This document shows, one piece after another, positions 16,569 through 25,148 of a DNA stretch of 64,000 bases. Under the pieces are notes generated by a model that saw nothing but the letters and a program-made list of their open reading frames with translations, was not told where the DNA came from and ran no database searches. Source of the DNA: Streptomyces hyaluromycini (GTDB taxonomy: Bacteria > Actinomycetota > Actinomycetes > Streptomycetales > Streptomycetaceae); assembly GCF_002217755.1 (NCBI RefSeq), contig NZ_BCFL01000021.1:416860-480859 (forward strand), given 5' to 3'. The position numbers and the translations under genes are program-made. Each line of letters starts with the position of its first letter. The stretch's first letter is position 1.

Positions 16569-18035
16569 ATGTCCGTCGACGCCTCGTCAGAATCCACCAC
16601 CTCCCGCCGTCCCGAGGACCCGGTCCACCCGGGCCTCGCCGCCGGTGCGGTCTCCGCCCTCGACGTGTTCGGGCAGTCGCTGGCCGCCACCGGCCCCAGC
16701 ATCGCCATCGGCGGCACCATCCCCGCCGTCTATCTCACGGCCGGCAGCGGCTCGCTGTGGGCGACGGCCGTGGGGACCGTCGTCGCCCTGCTGGTCGCCT
16801 GGGTGGTCGCGCAGTTCGCGCGCCGGGCCGCCAGCGCCGGTTCCCTCTACAGCTACGTGTCCCTCGGCCTCGGCCGCGGGCCCGCCTTCGTCACCGGCTG
16901 GGGCCTGGTCGTCGGCTACGTCGGTATCGCCGCCGCCTGCCTGGTCGGTGCGGCGGTCTACCTCGGGGCGCTGCTGGAGTCCGCCGGGCTCCCGGCGACC
17001 GGCACCGCCGCACAGCTCGTGCTGCTGGTCCTGGCCGCGGCCTCGGTCCTGCCGGTGCGGGGCGTCCGTCTGTCGACCCGCTTCGGCATCGTCGTCGAGG
17101 CCGTCTCGCTGCTGGTGATCCTGGTGGCGCTGGGTGCCGCCGTGGTCCACTTCGGACTCCGTTTCGACACCGCCCAGTTCACCGCGAAGGGCGTCGACCT
17201 GAACACGGTGATGCCGGGCGCGGTGCTCGCCGTGGCGGTGTTCGTCGGCTTCGAGTCGGCGGGATCGCTCGGGGCCGAGTCCCGCGACCCGTTCCGCGCC
17301 ATCCCGCGCGCCGTCATCGGGACCGTCCTCGGCGCCGGCGTGCTCTACCTGGTCAGCACCTACGTGCAGGTGCTCGGCTACGGCTCGGCCGCCGACCTCG
17401 CCACCTCCGCCGCCCCGCTCAACGAACTCACCCGGGCCTCCGGAGTGGGCTGGCTGTCCCCGCTGCTCAACGCGGGGATCGTCGTCTCCGCCGTGGCCTG
17501 CGGCTCGGCCGGCGTCAACGCCGCCGCACGCAGCCTGTACAACCTCAGCCGGGAGGGCGTGCTGCCCGCCCTGCTGGGCCGGACCCACCCGGTGCACCGC
17601 ACCCCGCACCTGGCCCTCTACCTGCTCGGCGCGGCCTCCGGGCTGCTGCCGCTGGTGCTGATCGCCACCGGCAGCGGCGAACTGGAGGTCTATGCCTGGA
17701 CCGCGGCCTTCGGGACCTTCGGCTATCTGCTCGCCTACCTCCTGGTCGCCCTCGCCCTGCCGCTGCACCTGCGCCGACGCCGCGAGCCGGTCGCCGCGGT
17801 GGCCGTGGTCAGCGTCCTCGCCGTGCTGGCGATCGGCTACGTCACCTACAAGAACCTGGTGCCCGTGCCCGCCTGGCCGGTCGACGTGCTGCCGTACGCC
17901 TTCGCCGGGATCGTCCTGGCCGGCCTCGGCTGGTACCTGGCCCTGCTGCGCCGCGACCCGGACCGGGCCCGCGCCCTGGGCAGCCGTACCATCAGCGCCC
18001 ATCCGAGCGACACGGCCGAGGAGCAGCCCGCATGA
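16569..18035 (+). CDS. APC-family amino acid/amine permease
   Basis: A 488-aa inner-membrane permease with about 12 transmembrane segments. The APC consensus is visible: an N-terminal GAVSALDVFGQSLAATGPSI, then ARRAASAGSLYSYVSLGLGR in TM3, and VGFESAGSLGAESRDPFRAI in the TM6-loop region. It is the first full gene after the Cys-rich leader. Its stop overlaps the next start (ATGA), so the ligase is translationally coupled to it. It most likely imports the amine or amino acid used by the downstream enzymes; the substrate is unknown. Confidence 0.92.
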   Translation: MSVDASSESTTSRRPEDPVHPGLAAGAVSALDVFGQSLAATGPSIAIGGTIPAVYLTAGSGSLWATAVGTVVALLVAWVVAQFARRAASAGSLYSYVSLGLGRGPAFVTGWGLVVGYVGIAAACLVGAAVYLGALLESAGLPATGTAAQLVLLVLAAASVLPVRGVRLSTRFGIVVEAVSLLVILVALGAAVVHFGLRFDTAQFTAKGVDLNTVMPGAVLAVAVFVGFESAGSLGAESRDPFRAIPRAVIGTVLGAGVLYLVSTYVQVLGYGSAADLATSAAPLNELTRASGVGWLSPLLNAGIVVSAVACGSAGVNAAARSLYNLSREGVLPALLGRTHPVHRTPHLALYLLGAASGLLPLVLIATGSGELEVYAWTAAFGTFGYLLAYLLVALALPLHLRRRREPVAAVAVVSVLAVLAIGYVTYKNLVPVPAWPVDVLPYAFAGIVLAGLGWYLALLRRDPDRARALGSRTISAHPSDTAEEQPA

Positions 18036-19333
18036 CACAGCAGCAGCCCGACGACTCCCTGGCCGCGGCGCTCGCCGACGGCTCCCTGCGCGAGATCGAG
18101 GTCGCCTGGTCCGACCCCTACGGCCGGGTACAGGGCAAGCGGATACCCGCGGCCCGCTACCCGGAGGCGGCTGCCGGCCGCGGCGTCGCCTTCTGCGACG
18201 GCTCGCTCGCCTGGAACGCCCTCGGCGAGGTGCAGACCGCCGCCGGACTCGGCGCCCCCGAACGGGGCTATCCGGACGCCTACGCCGCACCGGACCCGGC
18301 CACCTACCGGCCGCTGCCCTGGCGGCCGGGGGCGGGGCAGGTGCTGTCCGACGTGTACGGCCACGACGGCGCGCCCTCGCCGGCCTCGCCCCGCGCGGTG
18401 CTGCGCCGGGTCCTGGACCACCTGGCGGGGCTCGGGCACAGCGTCCGTGCCGCCCTGGAGCTGGAGTTCTATCTGCTGCGCCCGGACGGCAGCCCGCTCC
18501 CACAGGGCCTGCACGCCTACTCGCTGGAGCTGGCGAACGAACTCGACCCGTTGCTCGGCCGGTTCACCGACGAGCTGACCGCGTTCGTGCCCGTCGAGAG
18601 CGTGCTCACCGAGTACGGACCCGGCCAGGTGGAGCTGAACCTCGCCCACCAGGACGCGCTGACGGCGGCCGACGACGCCTTCCGGCTCCGCTATGCGGTA
18701 CGTGAACTGGCCCGCCGCGAGGGCCTGTTGGCGACCTTCATGGCCAAACCGCTGAACGGGCAGTCGGGCAGCTCGGCCCACATCCATCTGTCGCTGTGGC
18801 AGAACGGCGAGCCCGCCTTCGCACCCGAGGCGGGAGCGGCGAGCAAGACCGCACGTGCCGCGGTGGCGGGCCTGGTACGGCACCTGCCCGGGCTGACCCT
18901 CTTCGGGGCGCCCACCGTCAACTCGTACAAGCGCTTCGAGCCCGGCGGCTTCGCCCCGCACCGGGCCGACTGGGGCGGCGACGACCGTACCGTCGCCGTC
19001 CGCTCGCTGGTGGACACCCCGCGGTCCAGCCGGATCGAGCTGCGCACCCCCGGAGCGGACGCCAACCCGTACCTGGCGCTGGCCGCCGCGCTCGCCGCCG
19101 TCGCCGCGGGCCTGGCGGACGGCCTGGACCTGCCGCCCGCGGACCAGGCCCCGCTGCCCCTGCCCGCCACCCTCGCGGAGGCGGCGGCCGCGGCCCGTGC
19201 CGACCGGCGCCTGGCCGCGCTGCTCGGCGAGGACGTCGTACACGACCACGCCGTGCTCGCCGACTCCGAGTGGCACGACTACACGACCCAGGTGACCGCC
19301 TGGGAGACCGACCGCTATCTGAGGAACCTGTGA
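18032..19333 (+). CDS. Glutamine-synthetase-like gamma-glutamyl-amine ligase
   Basis: A 433-aa member of the glutamine synthetase family that is not the nitrogen-assimilating GlnA. The N-terminal beta-grasp reads IEVAWSDPYGRVQGKRIP. Catalytic-domain motifs are intact: ALELEFYLL (metal ligand), GQSGSSAHIHLSLW (ATP/metal histidine), NSYKRFEPGGFAPHRADWGG and SSRIELRTPGADANPYLALA. Relatives such as PuuA, GlnA3/GlnA4 and IpuC join glutamate to polyamines or small monoamines. It overlaps the permease by 4 bases and the next gene by 4 bases. Known function: family level only; inferred role: gamma-glutamylation of the imported amine. Confidence 0.88.
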   Translation: MTQQQPDDSLAAALADGSLREIEVAWSDPYGRVQGKRIPAARYPEAAAGRGVAFCDGSLAWNALGEVQTAAGLGAPERGYPDAYAAPDPATYRPLPWRPGAGQVLSDVYGHDGAPSPASPRAVLRRVLDHLAGLGHSVRAALELEFYLLRPDGSPLPQGLHAYSLELANELDPLLGRFTDELTAFVPVESVLTEYGPGQVELNLAHQDALTAADDAFRLRYAVRELARREGLLATFMAKPLNGQSGSSAHIHLSLWQNGEPAFAPEAGAASKTARAAVAGLVRHLPGLTLFGAPTVNSYKRFEPGGFAPHRADWGGDDRTVAVRSLVDTPRSSRIELRTPGADANPYLALAAALAAVAAGLADGLDLPPADQAPLPLPATLAEAAAAARADRRLAALLGEDVVHDHAVLADSEWHDYTTQVTAWETDRYLRNL

Positions 19334-20676
19334 GCACCACCGAAGACGCCGAGCACGGCCCGCACCGCACCACCCCGCCCGAACTGCTCGAAGAGGCCGC
19401 CCGGTTCCCCGCCCTGCGGGCCGTCTTCGAGCGGCGCGCCCGGCGCTTCCCGCTCGGCGGCACCCTCACCGGCCCGCTCGCCTTCGACTCCGCCCGTGAG
19501 CCGCTGGCGCTGAGCGCCGACGAGGAGGCGGTGCTGGTCGCCGCCGCGTCCGGGATCACCGGGGTGGTCCGCGAGGAGTGGTCGTTCCTGGACGAGGAGG
19601 GCCGTACCACCGGCGGCGACAAGCTCGCCAGCTTCACCGGCCGCACCTACCCGAGCCCGCTCGCCAACCACTCCACCGAGGTGTTCTGGACCAACGACGA
19701 GGGCACCTATCTGATCCCCCAGCGCGACCGCCGCCCGGACGCCTATCTGCAGAACCGGACCACCGATGAGCACCGGGCCTGGCTTGGCAACGCGGTGCAA
19801 CTGACCGAGGACCGGCTGGACATCCCGCGCCGCCGCCCCAACCTGTTCGCCTTCAACCGGCAGAACATCAACCTCCCCGGTACCACCCTCTTCATCCCGA
19901 TCGCCGACCTGACCCGGCAGTGCATCTCCGCGCTGCTGCTCTACTTCGACCGCCCGCACGGCTACTACCTGGTCGACCAGCGGCTCGGCAACGAACCCCT
20001 GCGCGCCTTCGTCGAGTCGGGCCTGCTGGACGACAGCCACCCGGTCGACCTCGCCGACTTCGAGCGCTGGCAGATGGTCGACGCGAACGGCGTCGAGTCC
20101 GGCCTGGTCGTCGCCAACCTGATGACGGCCACCCAGGCGCTGGGTCTCGGCGGCCACCCGTTCAACGGCGGCAAGGGCCGGGTCACCATGGGCGGCGAGC
20201 GGCACTGGCACGCCATCGGCGGCGAGGGCCCGGCCGGCGGCCTCGGCTTCCGCTTCCACCGGGTGCCGGACTGGGCACCGGTCGGCGCGGGCGAGGAGAT
20301 CCCGGTCGGCCTCGACGGCCTGTTCGAGGGCGCCGTACCGCCGTACCACGACAGCGTCGAGGACGCCGTCGACTTCGTGGTGGACCTGCGCTGGGGCCCG
20401 ACGGGCACCTTCACCGGCGGCGGACCCACCCCCTGGACCGACCCGGGCCTGGTCGCCCGGATCCCGCGCCCCTCCGAGGAGGCGGTCGCGGCCGTCAAGA
20501 CCTGGGTCCGCTACGTCTGGGACCACTACGGCCGGTTCCCCGCCACCATCGACCCGTTCCTGACCACCGCCTGGTACCAGGCGCACCACCTGGACACCGC
20601 CTTCTACGACGCCTACTACCCCGGCGAGGCCCTACCCGCCCATGTCCGCGGCCACCTGGACAGGTGGCACCGCTGA
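19330..20676 (+). CDS. Unrecognised 448-aa protein in the GS-like/P450 operon
   Basis: I do not recognise this family with confidence. It is a soluble 448-aa protein with no signal or membrane segment. Recognisable conserved-looking blocks are PLALSADEEAVLVAAASGIT near residue 60, GRTYPSPLANHSTEVFWTN, LFAFNRQNINLPGTTLFIPI near 180, GLGGHPFNGGKGRVTMGGER near 280, and DPFLTTAWYQAHHLDTAFYD near the end. The first block faintly recalls nitroreductase-like SagB proteins, but the cofactor motifs are not clear. The GTG overlaps the ligase stop (GTGA) and its own stop overlaps the P450 start (TGATG). It should act on the same substrate between the ligase and the P450. Confidence 0.85.
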   Translation: MSTTEDAEHGPHRTTPPELLEEAARFPALRAVFERRARRFPLGGTLTGPLAFDSAREPLALSADEEAVLVAAASGITGVVREEWSFLDEEGRTTGGDKLASFTGRTYPSPLANHSTEVFWTNDEGTYLIPQRDRRPDAYLQNRTTDEHRAWLGNAVQLTEDRLDIPRRRPNLFAFNRQNINLPGTTLFIPIADLTRQCISALLLYFDRPHGYYLVDQRLGNEPLRAFVESGLLDDSHPVDLADFERWQMVDANGVESGLVVANLMTATQALGLGGHPFNGGKGRVTMGGERHWHAIGGEGPAGGLGFRFHRVPDWAPVGAGEEIPVGLDGLFEGAVPPYHDSVEDAVDFVVDLRWGPTGTFTGGGPTPWTDPGLVARIPRPSEEAVAAVKTWVRYVWDHYGRFPATIDPFLTTAWYQAHHLDTAFYDAYYPGEALPAHVRGHLDRWHR

Positions 20677-21926
20677 TGCCCGAGCAGACCGTGCACGCCA
20701 TCGACCTGACCGACAACGACCGCTACGCCGAGGCCGTCCCCTACGCCGACTTCGACCGGCTGCGCCGCGAGGACCCGGTGCACTGGCACCCCGAGCCGGA
20801 CGGCCCCGGATTCTGGGCGGTCCTCCGGTACGACGACGTGGTGGCCGTCTCCCGGGACACCGCCGCCTTCTCCTCCGAGACCGGTGCCACCGCTCTGGAG
20901 GACCTGGACCCGGACGCCCTGGCGGCCCGCAAGTCCATGCTCGACATGGACCCGCCCCGGCACACCCGGCTGCGCCGCACCCTCGTCGCCGACTTCACCC
21001 GCCGCCAGGCGCTGCGCCACGAGGAGAACATCCGGGAGGTCGTACGGCCCCTGGTGCGGGCGGCACTCGACCGGGGCCGGTTCGACGCGGTCGAGCACCT
21101 GGCCACCGCCGTGCCGATCCGGGTGCTGTGCCGGATGCTGGGCGTGCCCGCCGCGGACGAGCCGCTGATGGTCGAGTTGAGCGACCGGCTGATCGCCAAC
21201 ACCGACCCGGACCTGAGCGAGGTGCAGCCGGACAGCCCCGAGTCCGAGCGGTACCGGCTGCTGCCGTTCCGCAGCCCCGCGGCCCTGGAGATGCACGCCT
21301 ACGCGAACGCGCTGCGCGCCGAGCGCACCGCCGGTCCGCCGGCCGACGTGGTGACCCGGCTCGCCCAGGCGCGGATCGACGAACTGCCGCTGAGCGAGCA
21401 GGAGTTCCAGGCGATGTTCCTGCTGCTCCTGGTGGCGGGCAACGAGACCACCCGCTCGGCGCTGTCCCTCGGCATCCAGGCCTTCCTGGACCACCCCGGC
21501 CAGTGGGAACTGCTGCTGGCCGGCGCGGACCTGGACGCGGCGGTGGAGGAGGTGCTGCGCTGGACCACCCCGCTGCACCACTTCCGCCGTACCGCCACCC
21601 GTGACACCGAGCTGCGCGGCCGCCGGATCCGGGCGGGGGAGAAGGTCGTGGTCTGGTACACCTCGGCCAACCGGGACGAGGAGGTCTTCGCCGACCCCTA
21701 CCGCTTCGACGTCACACGTGACCCCAACCCGCACATCGCGTTCGGCCGGGGCGGCCCGCACCGCTGCCTGGGCGAGCACCTGGCCCGGGTGGAGATCCGG
21801 GTGGTGTTCGAGGAACTCCTCGCCCACGGGGTGACCCTGCGCGCCGACGGGCCCGCCCGCCGGGTGCGCTCCAACTTCACCAACGGCCTCAAGTCGCTTC
21901 CGGTACGGGTGCGGCGGCACGCGTGA
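20676..21926 (+). CDS. Cytochrome P450 monooxygenase
   Basis: A 416-aa soluble bacterial P450. The I-helix oxygen-activation motif is LLVAGNETTRSALSLG, the ExxR motif is EEVLRW, and the heme-ligand loop is FGRGGPHRCLGEHLARVE with the axial cysteine. An N-terminal PRHTRLRRTLVADFT segment is the usual C-helix region. Length and motifs are complete. No ferredoxin or reductase gene is adjacent, so redox partners come from elsewhere. It is coupled to the 448-aa gene by a 1-base stop/start overlap and is the last gene of the operon. An inferred role is hydroxylation of the gamma-glutamyl amide made by the ligase. Confidence 0.94.
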   Translation: MPEQTVHAIDLTDNDRYAEAVPYADFDRLRREDPVHWHPEPDGPGFWAVLRYDDVVAVSRDTAAFSSETGATALEDLDPDALAARKSMLDMDPPRHTRLRRTLVADFTRRQALRHEENIREVVRPLVRAALDRGRFDAVEHLATAVPIRVLCRMLGVPAADEPLMVELSDRLIANTDPDLSEVQPDSPESERYRLLPFRSPAALEMHAYANALRAERTAGPPADVVTRLAQARIDELPLSEQEFQAMFLLLLVAGNETTRSALSLGIQAFLDHPGQWELLLAGADLDAAVEEVLRWTTPLHHFRRTATRDTELRGRRIRAGEKVVVWYTSANRDEEVFADPYRFDVTRDPNPHIAFGRGGPHRCLGEHLARVEIRVVFEELLAHGVTLRADGPARRVRSNFTNGLKSLPVRVRRHA

Positions 21927-21940
21927 GACCGGGCCGCCCC

Positions 21941-22117
21941 TAGGGCCTGTCTGACAATTCCCGTCTGCCTCGCGACGCCATGCACGCACTCTCGCCGCAC
22001 CGGGCGCAGACCCAAGTACGTCCAGTACGAGGGCCTACGCCCGGCACGCCGAGAGCACGCACCTGACGCCGCGAGGCCGCCCTCCGGGCGACGACGGGAA
22101 TTGTCAGACAGGCCCTA
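21941..22117. mobile_element. MITE-like inverted-repeat element between convergent genes
   Basis: A 177-bp element with perfect 25-bp terminal inverted repeats that begin TAGGGCCTGTCTGACAATTC at the left and end in the complement at the right. The inside is also imperfectly palindromic (GCCTCGCGACGCCATGCACG against CGTGCACCTGACGCCGCG-type sequence), so it can fold into one long hairpin. CTAG is found at both ends, which fits a TA or CTAG target duplication as in some IS5-group elements. It has no gene. It separates the P450 gene from the GntR gene and could terminate both. Confidence 0.88.
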
Positions 22118-22855
22118 GTCCGCGGTCTTCCTGGCCAGGGCGTTGTTCCCGATGGAGTTGTGCACGCTGAAGCTCACCGCGTCCGAGCGGTAGCGGTCGT
22201 CCGACCACTCCACCGGCCGCCCTTCCCGCGTCGTCGTCACGCGCCGCACCCGCAGCAACGGGCTCGTTCGGCGGATGCCGAGCAGCTCCGCGTCCTGCGC
22301 CCCCGCCGCCACCGCGTCGATCACATGCTCGCCGTACGCGAAGACCAACCCGGTCTCCTCGTACAGCCGTTGGGTGACGGACGGGCACTCGGGCTCTATC
22401 GCCTCCACCGCCGGCGAGATCCAGTCCGCGTACACCGTCCGCTCCAGCAACACCGGCTCGCCGTCCAGACCGCGCACCCGGAGCACATGCAACACCGGGG
22501 TTCCGGCGGGGAGCTGGAGGCGGACCGCGTCCTCCTGGGCGGCGGGCCGGTACTCCTGGGACACCACATGTCCCGTCGCCTCGCGGCCCATCGCCTTCGC
22601 CCACTGCGCGAAGCTGCGCAGCTCCGCGAAGCTCTGGCTGCGGCGGCTCGCCAGCACCACCCGGCGGGCGCCCTGACGGGAGCCGATCAGCCCCTCGGCG
22701 GTGAGTGCGGCGACCGCCTGGCGGACCGTCCCGCGGGAGACGGCGTACTCGGCGGCGAGCTCCGTCTCCGAGGGCAGCCGGCTGCCGACGGTGTACTCCT
22801 CGCGGTCGATGGCGCGCCGCAGCTCATCGGCGATCTCCTCGTGTCGCGCCGTCAT
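22115..22855 (-). CDS. GntR-family regulator with UTRA domain
   Basis: A 246-aa HutC-type repressor. The N-terminal winged helix reads LRRAIDREEYTVGSRLPSET, then LAAEYAVSRGTVRQAVAALT; the UTRA effector domain runs from about residue 85 to 235 (LRVRGLDGEPVLLERTVYAD, RVRRVTTTREGRPVEWSDDR). Start ATG 22855. Its TAG stop is made of the first three bases of the neighbouring inverted-repeat element, so the last residues may have been set by that insertion. It is divergent from the ABC importer and probably controls it through the palindromes at 22875 and 23019. Confidence 0.92.
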   Translation of the reverse strand: MTARHEEIADELRRAIDREEYTVGSRLPSETELAAEYAVSRGTVRQAVAALTAEGLIGSRQGARRVVLASRRSQSFAELRSFAQWAKAMGREATGHVVSQEYRPAAQEDAVRLQLPAGTPVLHVLRVRGLDGEPVLLERTVYADWISPAVEAIEPECPSVTQRLYEETGLVFAYGEHVIDAVAAGAQDAELLGIRRTSPLLRVRRVTTTREGRPVEWSDDRYRSDAVSFSVHNSIGNNALARKTAD

Positions 22856-22874
22856 GCTTCCCCTCTGATTAGAC

Positions 22875-22888
22875 CGCTGTGCACAGCG
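22875..22888. promoter_or_regulatory. Palindrome in the GntR promoter
   Basis: Perfect 14-bp palindrome CGCTGTGCACAGCG, 20 bases upstream of the GntR start, flanked by GATTAG (22867) and CTAATC (22897). A possible autoregulatory site. Confidence 0.45.
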
Positions 22889-23018
22889 TGACCAGCCTAA
22901 TCGACGTTCCTGGGTGATTCGTGTCAGCCCCCAACCGGTCAGGACTGTGCAGGGAATTGGGGTCCATGCTTTATGCGGTGTTCACATTCCCGACACCCGC
23001 GCCGGGCGTACTGGGGCC

Positions 23019-23036
23019 AACTTGTTCAGACAAGTT
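23019..23036. promoter_or_regulatory. Probable GntR/HutC operator before the ABC importer
   Basis: AACTTGTTCAGACAAGTT: 7-bp arms AACTTGT/ACAAGTT around TCAG, close to the ACTTGTCTAGACAAGT type bound by HutC-group regulators. It lies 56 bases before the importer start. Confidence 0.65.
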
Positions 23037-23091
23037 CGCCCGGCGCCGGCCACAGCGCCACCCACCCTCGTGTGTACTCCCTGGAGAGACC

Positions 23092-24252
23092 GTGACCGTG
23101 TCCCTGCCGAGAACCGCCCTCCTCGGCGGCTCCCTCGCCGCCGTAGCCGCGCTTGCCCTGAGCGCCTGCGGCGCCGCCCCCGACAACACGTCGTCCACCA
23201 CCTCCGACGGCAAGAACGCCGCCACCGCCACCTCCGCCGCCGACCTCGGCGGCATGGACAAGCTGGTCGCCGCCGCCAAGAAGGAGGGCACGCTGCACAT
23301 CATCGCGGTGCCCCGCGACTGGGCGAACTACGGCGCCATCATCGACGGCTTCAAGAAGAAGTACGGCATCAAGATCGAGGACGAGAGCCCCGACGGCTCC
23401 AGCCAGGACGAGATCACCGCCGTGACCTCGCGCAAGGGCCAGGACCGCGCGCCGGACGTGCTCGACCTCGGCTCGTCGTTCGCGCTCAGCGCCGCCCAGC
23501 AGGGGCTGCTCGCGCCGTACAAGGTGACCTCGTACTCCGACATCCCCACGGGCCAGGCGGACCCGCAGGCCCGCTGGTACAACGACTACGGGGGCTACAT
23601 CTCCATCGGCTGCGACGCGAAGCGGGTCAAGACCTGCCCGACCACCTTCGCCGACCTGCTCAAGCCGGAGTACAAGGGCCAGGTCGCCCTCAACGGCAAC
23701 CCGACCAAGTCCGGTTCGGCGTTCGGCGGCGTCTACGCGGCGGCGCTCGCCAACAAGGGCTCCTTCGACGACATCCAGCCCGGCCTCGACTTCTTCGCCA
23801 AGCTGAAGAAGAACGGCAACTACACGCCCGTCGAGTCGACCCCGGCCACCGTCGAGAAGGGCGAGACGCCCATCTCCATCGACTGGGACTACCTGAACGC
23901 CGGCTACGCCGACGAGTTCAAGTCCAAGGGCGTGGACTGGAAGGTCACCATCCCGAGCGACGGCCAGTACGCCCAGTACTACTCCCAGGCCATCAACAAG
24001 GACGCCCCGCACCCGGCGGCCGCCCGCCTGTGGCAGGAGTACCTGTACAGCACCGAGGGCCAGAACCTGTGGCTCAAGGGCTACGCCCGCCCGGTCCTGA
24101 TGAGCTCCATGGACAAGGCCGGCACGCTGGACAAGACCGCCGCCGCCAAGCTGCCCGCGGTCACCGGCACGCCGTCCTTCCCGACCGAGGCCCAGCAGGA
24201 CAAGGCCAAGACGGTCCTCGCGACGGGCTGGTCGAAGGCCGTCTCCGGATGA
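23092..24252 (+). CDS. ABC transporter substrate-binding lipoprotein (2-aminoethylphosphonate/spermidine type)
   Basis: A 386-aa secreted lipoprotein. The signal peptide ends in the lipobox ALSACG near residue 25. The mature part is a family-1 periplasmic-binding fold (KLVAAAKKEGTLHIIAVPRD, ... DILDLGSS-like VLDLGSSFALSAAQ, ... ISIDWDYLNAGY), similar to proteins annotated for 2-aminoethylphosphonate, iron or polyamines. GTG 23092 is chosen because GGAG at 23083 precedes it. The next gene overlaps by 4 bases. The substrate is inferred only; the HAD-EEP enzyme at the end of the operon points to a phosphorus-containing solute. Confidence 0.88.
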   Translation: MTVSLPRTALLGGSLAAVAALALSACGAAPDNTSSTTSDGKNAATATSAADLGGMDKLVAAAKKEGTLHIIAVPRDWANYGAIIDGFKKKYGIKIEDESPDGSSQDEITAVTSRKGQDRAPDVLDLGSSFALSAAQQGLLAPYKVTSYSDIPTGQADPQARWYNDYGGYISIGCDAKRVKTCPTTFADLLKPEYKGQVALNGNPTKSGSAFGGVYAAALANKGSFDDIQPGLDFFAKLKKNGNYTPVESTPATVEKGETPISIDWDYLNAGYADEFKSKGVDWKVTIPSDGQYAQYYSQAINKDAPHPAAARLWQEYLYSTEGQNLWLKGYARPVLMSSMDKAGTLDKTAAAKLPAVTGTPSFPTEAQQDKAKTVLATGWSKAVSG

Positions 24253-25148
24253 CGGCCACGCTCACGCGGGCCGACGTGGCGTCCGCCGCTTCCCAGAAGC
24301 GGCGGCGCCGCGCCCCCGGCTGGCTCGCCGTCGTCCCGCTCCTCGCCTTCACGGCCGTCGCCTTCGGGCTGCCGGCCATCGCCATGCTGAACGGCGCCTT
24401 CACCGTCAAGGACCCGGCCAGCGGGGTGAGTTCGTACACCGCGCGAAACCTCAGCGACTCCCTCCAGGGGCCGTACCTCACCGCCCTCGTCGGCAGCGTC
24501 AAGCTGTCCGCGCTCTCCGCCCTCATCGCCGCCGTCCTCGGGCTGCCGCTCGCGCAGGCCGTCGTCAGCTCGCGCTCCCGGGCGCTGCGCGAGGCCGTGC
24601 TCACCGCCTCCGGTGTGCTCGCCAACTTCGGCGGCGTGCCGCTGGCGTTCGCGTTCGTCGCGACCCTCGGCAACGCCGGTGTGCTGACCGTGCACCTGCA
24701 CCTCACGGACCACGGCTGGAACCTCTACAGCTTCTGGGGCCTGGTCCTCGTCTACCTGTACTTCCTGATCCCGCTGATGGTCCTCACCATCACCCCGGCC
24801 CTGGACGGCCTGCGCGCCCAGTGGCGGGAGGCCGCGCTCAACAACGGCGCCACCGGCGTGCAGTACTGGCGGTTCGTGGCCCTGCCAGTCCTCGCGCCCT
24901 CGCTGCTGGGCGGGCTCGTGCTGCTCTTCGGCAGCGCCTTCGCCGCCTACGCCACCGCCGCCGCGATGGTCGGCAGCGCGGTCCCCCTGGTCACCCTCCA
25001 GATCGCCGACGCCATCTCCGGCAACGTCCTGGTCGGCCAGGAGAACGTGGCCCTCGCCCTGAGCCTGGACATGGTGCTGGTCGCGGGCGTGGTGATGGCC
25101 GTGTACCTGCCCCTGCAACGACGGAGCGCCCGATGGCTCGACGCCTGA
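24249..25148 (+). CDS. ABC transporter permease, first subunit
   Basis: A 299-aa inner-membrane permease with about six transmembrane helices (LAVVPLLAFTAVAFGLPAIA at the start). The EAA-type loop contacting the ATPase is REAALNNGATGVQYWRFVAL. It belongs to the PotB/CysT-like permeases that pair with family-1 binding proteins. It starts inside the stop of the binding-protein gene (ATGA) and overlaps the second permease by 16 bases, so subunits are made together. Confidence 0.92.
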   Translation: MTATLTRADVASAASQKRRRRAPGWLAVVPLLAFTAVAFGLPAIAMLNGAFTVKDPASGVSSYTARNLSDSLQGPYLTALVGSVKLSALSALIAAVLGLPLAQAVVSSRSRALREAVLTASGVLANFGGVPLAFAFVATLGNAGVLTVHLHLTDHGWNLYSFWGLVLVYLYFLIPLMVLTITPALDGLRAQWREAALNNGATGVQYWRFVALPVLAPSLLGGLVLLFGSAFAAYATAAAMVGSAVPLVTLQIADAISGNVLVGQENVALALSLDMVLVAGVVMAVYLPLQRRSARWLDA

